Notes under the pieces: model-generated
What the model was told of the DNA's origin: nothing
The model's input: the letters and a program-made list of their open reading frames with translations, nothing else
Databases searched by the model: none
Shown here: in pieces, positions 1 through 6,159 of the stretch
Position numbering within the stretch: position 1 is the first letter of the stretch
Layout: each line of letters opens with the position of its first letter
From: Myxococcota bacterium
Lineage (GTDB): Bacteria; Myxococcota_A; Polyangia; Polyangiales; Houyiibacteriaceae
Length of the DNA stretch: 39,818 nt
NCBI GenBank assembly: GCA_020629955.1
Contig: JAHDCI010000027.1
Location: forward strand, 1-39,818
Direction of reading: 5' to 3'
Translations under genes and position numbers: made by a program

Positions 1-65
1 TTGCCTTCCATGACCGCGACGACAGAGTTGGTCGTTCCGAGATCGATTCCGATGATCTTGCCCAT
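1..65 (-). CDS. dnaK: DnaK (Hsp70) chaperone, N-terminal fragment
   Basis: Only the first 21 codons lie in the window; the gene runs off the left edge. The translation begins MGKIIGIDLGTTNSVVAVME, the hallmark phosphate-1 segment (GIDLGTTNS) of the Hsp70 ATPase domain. DnaK is the cytoplasmic ATP-dependent chaperone that works with DnaJ and GrpE. The start is fixed by a strong ribosome site, AGGAGG (complement of 75-80), about nine bases upstream of the ATG. A candidate promoter and several inverted repeats lie in the leader. A dnaJ gene sits about 24 kb away rather than next to it, so the classic dnaK-dnaJ operon is not present on this side. The rest of the gene cannot be judged from this window. 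Confidence 0.95.
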   Translation of the reverse strand, partial: MGKIIGIDLGTTNSVVAVMEG

Positions 66-148
66 ATTCTTCTTCCTCCTACGGAATATTGGAGCGGTGC
101 TCCGAGACGTCAGATTCGCTGGCGGGCGTACTGACGATTGGTTTTTTG

Positions 149-168
149 GGACGATTTTGGGATCGTCC
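149..168 (-). promoter_or_regulatory. Leader hairpin upstream of dnaK
   Basis: GGACGAT-TTTGGG-ATCGTCC is a perfect 7-bp inverted repeat with a 6-base loop, located 84 bases upstream of the dnaK start and downstream of the candidate promoter. A second short hairpin, GGAGC-GGT-GCTCC at 91-103, lies about ten bases upstream of the ribosome site. Neither is followed by a U-tract in the dnaK direction, so neither looks like an intrinsic terminator. They could shape the dnaK 5' untranslated region or bind a regulator. Confidence 0.35.
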
Positions 169-221
169 GAAGTGGTGGGGATAGGGTGGGGGCGCTGGCC
201 CCCAGTTCGTTGGTACGGCGC

Positions 222-249
222 ACCATAAGCACCCCATCTGTGGGGTCAA
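222..249 (-). promoter_or_regulatory. Candidate housekeeping-type promoter for dnaK with an inverted repeat in the spacer
   Basis: Read on the minus strand, TTGACC (complement of 244-249) and TATGGT (complement of 222-227) are 16 bases apart, close to sigma-70 consensus boxes. An inverted repeat ACCCCA-TCTG-TGGGGT at 231-246 fills the spacer and overlaps the -35 box, the usual place for a repressor operator. The half-sites do not match the CIRCE element (TTAGCACTC). Assigned by eye; no transcription start is known. Confidence 0.4.
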
Positions 250-260
250 CTGATAGCACA

Positions 261-288
261 AAAAAGGGCGACGCCACTGCGCCGCCCT
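261..288 (-). terminator. Intrinsic terminator after gltA
   Basis: On the minus strand, AGGGCGGCGC-AGTG-GCGTCGCCCT forms a 10-bp stem with one G-U pair and a 4-base loop (265-288), followed by a run of T (complement of A261-265). It begins 18 bases after the gltA stop codon, so it should end the gltA transcript before the dnaK promoter. Confidence 0.85.
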
Positions 289-306
289 CTTGTTTTAAAT
301 AACTTC

Positions 307-1602
307 TTATTCGCGCTCGGAGAGCGGCACGTAGTCGCGCTTCCCGTGGCCGAAATACACCTGACGCGGACGCGCGATCTTCTGCTCTCGGTCGGTGAGC
401 ATCTCCTCCCACTGGGAGAGCCAGCCGGGGGTTCGGCCGATGGCGAAGAGGACGGGGAAGATGTCCATCGGGAGACCCATCGACTGATAGATAAGGCCCG
501 AGTAGAAATCGACATTCGGGTAGAGCTTGCGGCTGACGAAGTACTCATCCTCCAGCGCGATCTTCTCGAGCTCCACGGCGAGGTCGATGAGGGGGTTCTT
601 CCCGACTTCATCGAAGACCTGGTAGGCAAGCTTCTTGATGACTTTGGCGCGCGGGTCGTAGTTTTTGTAGACGCGATGTCCGAAGCCCATCAACCGGACT
701 TCGCCCTTCTTCGCCTTATCGACGTAGTTCTTGATATTCGACTTGCTGCCGATCTCGGTGAGCATTCGGACAACCGCTTCGTTCGCTCCGCCATGAAGTG
801 GTCCGTACAGAGCGGCGCATGCGGCAGCGGAAGCGCTGAACGGGTCGGTATGCGAAGAGCCCACCGAACGCATCGCCGACGCCGAGCAGTTCTGCTCGTG
901 ATCTGCGTGAAGAATAAAGAGGACGTCGAGCGCCTTCTCGATGACCGGATTCGGCTGGTACTTCACCTCTGTCATCTTGAAGAGCATATTCAAGAAGTTG
1001 CCGGCGTAGCTGAGGTCGTTGTCCGGGTACACGTAGGGAAGGCCGCGGCGGTGACGGTAGGCGTAGGCTGCGATCGTCGGCATCTTCGCGATCAGGCGCT
1101 GCATCTGAAGCTTGCGCACGTTGGCGTCGTCGAGGTTCTTCGCGTCCGGGTAGAACGTGGAGAGCGCGCCGCACGTGGACGTCAGAATGCCCATCGGGTG
1201 CGCGTCGTAACGGAAAGCGTCGATAAGTTCCCGAATATTCTCGTGAACCATCGTGTGATGCGTGATCGAGTGCTGGAACTCAGCGAGCTCGGAGCGGCTC
1301 GGGAGCTCACCGTTGTAAAGAAGGTACGCCACCTCGAGGAACGAGGACTGCTCGGCGAGCTGCTCGATCGGGTAGCCGCGGTAGCGAAGAACGCCCTGGC
1401 CGCCGTCGATGAAGGTGATCTGGCTGCGCGTCGACGCCGTGTTCTTATACGCGGGGTCGTAAGACATGAGTCCAAAGTCGTTGTCGTCGACCTTGATCTG
1501 GCGGAGGTCCATCGCGCGAAGGGTGCCGTCCGTGACCTCGAGTTCGTACGACTTTCCGGTTCGGTTATCGGTAATGCTCAGGGAGTCTTTTTTATCCGCC
1601 AT
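307..1602 (-). CDS. gltA: Citrate synthase (type II)
   Basis: This 431-residue protein condenses oxaloacetate and acetyl-CoA to citrate in the TCA cycle. Length and layout match the hexameric, NADH-sensitive type II enzymes such as E. coli GltA (427 residues). Diagnostic segments are HADHEQNCS (231-239), GPLHGGANE with catalytic His270, MGFGHRVYKNYDPRA with His309, and NVDFYSG with catalytic Asp365. The ATG at 1602 follows GAGG about eight bases upstream. It is transcribed alone: a strong terminator follows and the upstream gene is divergent. Codon choice is strongly biased towards C-ending codons, as expected for an abundant enzyme. The identification is secure. Confidence 0.97.
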   Translation of the reverse strand: MADKKDSLSITDNRTGKSYELEVTDGTLRAMDLRQIKVDDNDFGLMSYDPAYKNTASTRSQITFIDGGQGVLRYRGYPIEQLAEQSSFLEVAYLLYNGELPSRSELAEFQHSITHHTMVHENIRELIDAFRYDAHPMGILTSTCGALSTFYPDAKNLDDANVRKLQMQRLIAKMPTIAAYAYRHRRGLPYVYPDNDLSYAGNFLNMLFKMTEVKYQPNPVIEKALDVLFILHADHEQNCSASAMRSVGSSHTDPFSASAAACAALYGPLHGGANEAVVRMLTEIGSKSNIKNYVDKAKKGEVRLMGFGHRVYKNYDPRAKVIKKLAYQVFDEVGKNPLIDLAVELEKIALEDEYFVSRKLYPNVDFYSGLIYQSMGLPMDIFPVLFAIGRTPGWLSQWEEMLTDREQKIARPRQVYFGHGKRDYVPLSERE

Positions 1603-2003
1603 CTTGATCCTCGCTTGGGGTTTCGCGCGGGAGAATACACAAAAATCGTGCCTCCGATCCGAGAAAAGCGACCAGCGAGTCCAGGCGTTGCGTTTTCTCC
1701 CGCGGCCCTCGCAGATGGCGAAAGTGGAACAATATCTCCGACAGCAAAAATTCTTGGAATAGACCGATGGGCTTGATCCTTATGCCTTCGACGCAGGGGA
1801 CCGGCCGGACCAATCCTCTTCATCCCAACCCCTTCCGGCCGGTCCTCCGCTTTACAAATGCCCCCTTTTTTGCCCGTAGCTACCGAAAGCGAGCTCCTTC
1901 TTTTCCGAAGTGAGCCGTTTTTGCATGAGTGTCGCGGGCCCCGGGCGGGGCATCTCGATTCTCTTTCCGGGGCAAGCCTATTGCTTCGCGCGCGGTTCTC
2001 ACT
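1603..2003. other. Divergent intergenic region between gltA and a secreted-protein gene
   Basis: About 400 bases without a convincing gene. It should hold the promoters of gltA (minus) and of the gene starting at 2004 (plus), but no unambiguous -35/-10 pair was recognised. Its one clear structure is the long inverted repeat at 1798-1845, listed separately. Confidence 0.6.
1798..1845. repeat. Inverted repeat with perfect 12-bp arms
   Basis: GGACCGGCCGGA (1798-1809) and its exact reverse complement TCCGGCCGGTCC (1834-1845) are separated by 24 bases. Each arm also contains the palindrome CCGGCCGG. A T-run (1866-1871) comes 20 bases later, too far for a standard plus-strand terminator. It may be an RNA hairpin in a leader or a protein-binding site. 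Confidence 0.6.
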
Positions 2004-2540
2004 ATGCTGCCGCTCGTGACCTTCCCTGCGAAACGATTCCTCTCCGTGGCAACGCTTGCCGCGCTGTGGACCGTTTCGCCCGCGATCGTCGAAGCGCAAG
2101 CGTCGACCGAAGATGCAACTTCCGCGGAGGTCGAGAGCATTCCCACCGAGCCTGGTTGTTCGTGCCTCGCGTTCGTCGAGCCATGGGCAATGCCGGCGGC
2201 CCCACGTGCATCGATTCTCGAGTTTGGGGAAGCGGCGCAGTCTCAGCCAGTGGACGCGATCAGCAGCCAAGAGCAGCGAGTTCGCTCAGAGCGAAACGAT
2301 GCTCTTGAGGAAACATTCTGGTGCGATGGTTCTGGGGACCCGCGATGCACCGCGTCGCCCCGTCCAGATTCCCCGCAGTCGCTCGAGCTGGGCAACGGTC
2401 CCGACCTCTTCTTTCACGCGCCTCTTTTTGTGAACGGCGCAACACTCTCCTCCCTTCCGGTTGAGGAGAGGCGTACTGCCAAGGGCTCCGAGCCTTCCGA
2501 AGGCGTGCGAGACCTGCCGCAGCGTCCTCCCCGGCGCTGA
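2004..2540 (+). CDS. Small secreted protein of unknown function
   Basis: A 178-residue protein starting MLPLVTFPAKRFLSVATLAA. The N-terminus has basic residues followed by a hydrophobic stretch and a likely signal-peptidase I site near AxAQA at about residue 33. The mature part is hydrophilic and low in regular pattern. It holds four cysteines in two pairs (CSC, and CDGSGDPRC), which would suit disulfides, and ends in a basic PQRPPRR tail. An in-frame upstream start at 1929 exists, but its extension is basic and would bury the signal peptide, so the ATG at 2004 is preferred even though no good ribosome site is visible. Codon use is compatible with coding. No family was recognised. Confidence 0.55.
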   Translation: MLPLVTFPAKRFLSVATLAALWTVSPAIVEAQASTEDATSAEVESIPTEPGCSCLAFVEPWAMPAAPRASILEFGEAAQSQPVDAISSQEQRVRSERNDALEETFWCDGSGDPRCTASPRPDSPQSLELGNGPDLFFHAPLFVNGATLSSLPVEERRTAKGSEPSEGVRDLPQRPPRR

Positions 2541-2736
2541 GCCTGGTCTACGACCTCGGACTGGAGTGAAAACGTCTCGCTCGCGCACGTTTGCGCCTTG
2601 AGCGAGAAGAAGCCCTGCCTTTTGGTGGCGGCGACCGTCGCTTCAGCGATCCCCCGGAGTTTTCGGGAACCCCCATCGATGCGTGGAGTTTGCCACGGAT
2701 CATCATCTTTGCCGGGCTTCGGCTCGGCGGATTTCA

Positions 2737-2755
2737 CACGCGGAATCTCCGCGTG
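2737..2755 (+). promoter_or_regulatory. Hairpin immediately upstream of the ribosome site of the triple-DsbA gene
   Basis: CACGCGG-AATCT-CCGCGTG is a perfect 7-bp inverted repeat with a 5-base loop. It ends one base before AGGAG (2757-2761), which serves the ATG at 2771. It may protect the 5' end of the mRNA or tune translation. It is not followed by a T-tract, so it is not a terminator. Confidence 0.5.
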
Positions 2756-2770
2756 CAGGAGAAAAATAAC

Positions 2771-4852
2771 ATGAATAGAGGATCCGCTATTGTCGCGATT
2801 CTAGTCGCCTTTGTCGGCGGCTTCGCGGTCGGAAACATCAACTCAGCCCCGGACGAAGAGGTCCGAGAGGTTGCCGCTCTTGGGCGGGATAATGGAGCTC
2901 CTTCCGAAGCTGCCGCGCCCGGTGCGGCCGCTCGGGGTGGTTCGGCCGGTGCCGCAGCAGCCGACGACGATGTCGTTCGCTTCCGCGTGCCCGTGACCGA
3001 AGCCCAGCCCTCGAAGGGCCCGGCGGACGCGCTCGTCACCATCGTCGAGTTCTCCGAGTTCCAGTGCCCCTTCTGCAGCCGCGTCCTCCCGACGACGGCT
3101 CGTATTCTCGACGAGTACGAGGGTCAGGTTCGCATCGTTTGGCGTAACAACCCGCTCCCCTTCCACCAGCAGGCGCTTCCAGCGTCGATCGCTGCGATGG
3201 AAGCCTACGAGCAGGGCGGCGCCGACAAGTTCTGGGAGATGCATGACCTGCTCTTCGAGAACCAGCGCCAGCTCAGCCGCGAGGACATCGAGCGATACGG
3301 CCAGCAGGTTGGCCTGAACATGGGCGAGCTTCGTGCCGCCCTCGACAACGAAGAGCACAAGGACGCTATCGAAGCCGACCAGACGCTCGCTCGTCAGATC
3401 GGTGCCCGTGGCACCCCGAACTTCTTCATCAACGGTCGTCAGCTCACGGGTGCGCAGCCCTTCGAAGCGTTCAAGACCGTCATCGACGAAGAGATCGCGA
3501 CCGCGCGTCGTCTGACGCAGAACGGCACCCCGGCCGCTGGCGTTTACGCCGCGCTTACCCGCAATGGCCGCACGTCCCCCGCTCCGGCTGCCCCGCGCCC
3601 CGGTGCGGATCGCCCGCAGCAGGCTCGTCGCCAGCCCGACCCGGCCGCCGTCTACAAGCTTGAGCTTCGTGGCCGCGCGGAGCCTCAGGAAGGCCCGGAC
3701 GACGCGCTTGTGACCATCGTCGAGTTCTCGGACTTCCAGTGCCCCTTCTGCTCCCGCGTCAACCCGACGATCGACAGCATCATGGAAGAGTACGGCCGCG
3801 ACGTTCGCGTCATTTGGATGAACAACCCGCTCCCCTTCCACCAGGAAGCTGGCCCGGCGGCCCAGGCTGCGCTTGAAGCGTACGACCAGGGCGGCAGCGA
3901 GAAGTTCTGGCAGATGCACGAGATTCTCTTCGAGAACCAGCGTGCGCTTAGCCGCGAGAACCTCGAGCAGTACGCCGAGCGTCTTGGCCTCAACATGGCG
4001 CAGTTCCGCGCCGCGCTCGACAACAACGAGCACCAGGCCGACATCACCGCCCAGCAGGCCATCGCGCGTCGCTTCGGCGCGAGCGGCACGCCGAGCTTCT
4101 TCATCAACGGTCGTAACCTCCGTGGCGCCCAGCCGCTCGCGGCGTTCAAGGCTGTCATCGACCAAGAGCTTGCCCGCGCCCGTGCGCTTGTTGAGAACGG
4201 TACCCCGCGCAGTGGCGTTTACGCCGCCGCCGTCGCCGAAGGCGCGACCGAGCCGCAGTTCGTTGGTGGTGGTGACGCCGCTCCGGCGCAGCCGAACCGT
4301 CCCGACCCGGACCAGGTTTACGAGATCGCCGTGCCGCGCAACGCGCCCTCCAAGGGTGCCGCGAACGCACGTGTCGTCATTCAGGAGTTCTCGGACTTCC
4401 AGTGCCCCTTCTGCTCCCGCGTGAACCCGACCATCTCCCGCATCATGGAAGAGTATGGCGACCGCGTCCGCATCGTGTGGCGTAACTACCCGCTCCCCTT
4501 CCACCAGGAAGCGGGACCGGCGGCACAGGCCTCCCTCGAGGTCTTCCGTCAGCGTGGCAACGAAGGTTTCTGGGCCTACCACGACCTTCTTTTCCAGAAC
4601 CAGCGTGCACTTAGCCGTGAGAACCTCGAGCAGTACGCTGAGCAGGTTGGCGGCGTGAACATGGCGCAGTTCCGCGCCGCACTCGACAACGAGACGCACA
4701 AGGCTACTGTCGACGCCGACATGGCCGCCGTCCGCACCGCGGGCGCCCGTATCGGTACGCCGAGCTTCTTCATCAACGGTCGCCTCCTCCAAGGTGCGCA
4801 GCCGTTCGAAGCGTTCCAGACCGCGATCAACCGCGCGCTCGAAGAGGAATAG
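2771..4852 (+). CDS. Membrane-anchored protein with three tandem DsbA-like thioredoxin domains
   Basis: A 693-residue protein with an N-terminal hydrophobic segment (about 5-22) that is either an uncleaved anchor or a signal peptide, an Ala/Gly-rich linker, and three homologous DsbA/thioredoxin-4 domains of about 220 residues. Each has an FQCPFCSR active site (CPFC at 99-102, 324-327 and 545-548), a PLPFH segment, and a cis-proline loop GTP followed by N/S-FFINGR (cis-Pro 216, 441, 664). Domains 2 and 3 are the most alike. DsbA-family proteins exchange disulfides or reduce them outside the cytoplasm; which direction this one works in cannot be told. Single-domain relatives are common, a triplicate is not. 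Codon use is very uniform (nearly all AAC and TTC), suggesting abundant expression. The start at 2771 is set by AGGAG and the hydrophobic N-terminus. It is followed by a strong terminator. Confidence 0.92.
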   Translation: MNRGSAIVAILVAFVGGFAVGNINSAPDEEVREVAALGRDNGAPSEAAAPGAAARGGSAGAAAADDDVVRFRVPVTEAQPSKGPADALVTIVEFSEFQCPFCSRVLPTTARILDEYEGQVRIVWRNNPLPFHQQALPASIAAMEAYEQGGADKFWEMHDLLFENQRQLSREDIERYGQQVGLNMGELRAALDNEEHKDAIEADQTLARQIGARGTPNFFINGRQLTGAQPFEAFKTVIDEEIATARRLTQNGTPAAGVYAALTRNGRTSPAPAAPRPGADRPQQARRQPDPAAVYKLELRGRAEPQEGPDDALVTIVEFSDFQCPFCSRVNPTIDSIMEEYGRDVRVIWMNNPLPFHQEAGPAAQAALEAYDQGGSEKFWQMHEILFENQRALSRENLEQYAERLGLNMAQFRAALDNNEHQADITAQQAIARRFGASGTPSFFINGRNLRGAQPLAAFKAVIDQELARARALVENGTPRSGVYAAAVAEGATEPQFVGGGDAAPAQPNRPDPDQVYEIAVPRNAPSKGAANARVVIQEFSDFQCPFCSRVNPTISRIMEEYGDRVRIVWRNYPLPFHQEAGPAAQASLEVFRQRGNEGFWAYHDLLFQNQRALSRENLEQYAEQVGGVNMAQFRAALDNETHKATVDADMAAVRTAGARIGTPSFFINGRLLQGAQPFEAFQTAINRALEEE

Positions 4853-4874
4853 ACTCCCCTTCGTTTGACGAAAA

Positions 4875-4900
4875 GCCCCGGCATTTGCCGGGGCTTTTTT
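4875..4900 (+). terminator. Intrinsic terminator after the triple-DsbA gene
   Basis: GCCCCGGC-ATTT-GCCGGGGC is a perfect 8-bp stem with a 4-base loop, followed by TTTTTT (4895-4900). It lies 22 bases after the stop codon and separates this gene from the lipoprotein gene at 4930. Confidence 0.95.
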
Positions 4901-4929
4901 GCGTTCTGCGAGCGCGCTAACATGGCTGC

Positions 4930-6099
4930 ATGCGTCTTTGGTTCCTCAGCGCTCTCATGTTTCAGGTGGCTTGCTATCAAAGCCACGAATTGAATCTTGT
5001 TACCGAACCTGCGAGGGACGGAGGTCTCGATGGTTCCCGTGACGCATCCTCGGACACGCGCTTCGATACCCACGCCGACACGGAAGCCGACGTTGCTTTT
5101 GCAGATCCATGCGACGGTCCTATCGGTGTCCTTCCGCTCATTTTCGAAGAGGGATCCGTCTCCCTTGCGCCGTCGGACGAACTCAACGCTCTCGGCGTTC
5201 GATCCGTCTCGGGGGTCTCGTCCCGTCTGGTAAGGGATCCCAGCGAGTTTCCGGTTTCGACGTTCGTGGACTCGTTTGATGGCACAATCGACGGCAGAGA
5301 AATCGAGATTCCTGCCGTTCCGTATGACGGGAACTGGCTTGCAGCGGGTTCACGTTGGCTCGCATCGGATGACCGGATCTTTGAGATCCGGGATCGAGCA
5401 GTAGTGAACTCGATCGGTGTCGAGCAGATTCCGGGCTGTGCGTCGACACGTCTGGTTCGTAGTGAACCCGGCTATTTCGTCTTTGAAGGGGAGGGGTGTG
5501 CTGGTGGAGTTCTTTCTTACGTCACCGAGATTGGTCGAAATCCCGAGCCCGTCACGATTCGTTTTCCCGGGAGGGTCGTAGCGACCGAGGTCGTCTCCGG
5601 CGAGCTCGCTTGGATTGTCGAAAACCTTGGCTCCGCGACGCTTTTTTTTGAGGGCGAGTTCATCCCGGTGCGAACCGGAGCGCGCGGCTTGGCGAAGACT
5701 CTCGATGATCGCCTTCTCGTCCTCTATGGCGAGGTCGACGGGGCGAGTCTTTCGTTCGAGTTTGTCGAGATTCGCGAAGGTCGCGAGGTCACTTACGCAG
5801 AGGGAGAGTTTCCATTGGAGACTCGACTTCCTCTCATTGATATTCGGGCTTCTGGTGGGCATCTGGGCGTCATGATTGCAACGCTGCATTCCGGGATGGG
5901 GAGCTCCTATGTGTCGATTGCTTCTTTGCTCGACAACACCTTGAACCCGCTTTCGACGACCGAATATGTGGGAACACCAAACGCGTTGCGCGTCGCAACG
6001 AGCGAACATTGGTTTTTTGCGTGGCCCTCTCGGATTGGACTTGGGACAATTCTCGTCGGCGTGGGCTGCAGCGACAATCGCTCGAGTTCGACTCGGTAG
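4930..6099 (+). CDS. Lipoprotein of unknown function, possibly beta-propeller
   Basis: A 389-residue protein with a short hydrophobic leader ending VACYQSH. Cys15 is the likely lipid-modified residue, although the residue three before it (Gln) is not ideal for a lipobox. An Asp/Ser-rich linker follows (about 30-58), then a beta-rich body without catalytic motifs. Repeating short strand-like segments such as RWLASDDRIFEI, PGYFVFEGEG, GELAWIVENL and LDDRLLVLYG at about 40-residue spacing suggest a propeller, but this is a guess. Cys15, Tyr and Gln are shared with the lipoprotein encoded at 8240-8809, also at residue 15. No clear ribosome site precedes the ATG. No enzyme family was recognised. 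Confidence 0.8.
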   Translation: MRLWFLSALMFQVACYQSHELNLVTEPARDGGLDGSRDASSDTRFDTHADTEADVAFADPCDGPIGVLPLIFEEGSVSLAPSDELNALGVRSVSGVSSRLVRDPSEFPVSTFVDSFDGTIDGREIEIPAVPYDGNWLAAGSRWLASDDRIFEIRDRAVVNSIGVEQIPGCASTRLVRSEPGYFVFEGEGCAGGVLSYVTEIGRNPEPVTIRFPGRVVATEVVSGELAWIVENLGSATLFFEGEFIPVRTGARGLAKTLDDRLLVLYGEVDGASLSFEFVEIREGREVTYAEGEFPLETRLPLIDIRASGGHLGVMIATLHSGMGSSYVSIASLLDNTLNPLSTTEYVGTPNALRVATSEHWFFAWPSRIGLGTILVGVGCSDNRSSSTR

Positions 6100-6159
6100 C
6101 GCGGAAGACTGAACACCGATCAGTCGAAGGTTTGCGCAGCGTGAGAAAATATTCAGCCT

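Noticed and set aside
346-1776. 476-codon open frame on the plus strand opposite gltA
   Set aside because: It is antisense to a secure citrate synthase; its translation is Val/Arg/Asp/Glu-rich with no family features, typical of a shadow frame in biased codon usage.
2843-4792. 649-codon open frame on the minus strand opposite the triple-DsbA gene
   Set aside because: Its length follows from the extreme codon bias and the threefold repeat of the sense gene; the translation mirrors the repeats and shows no independent motif.
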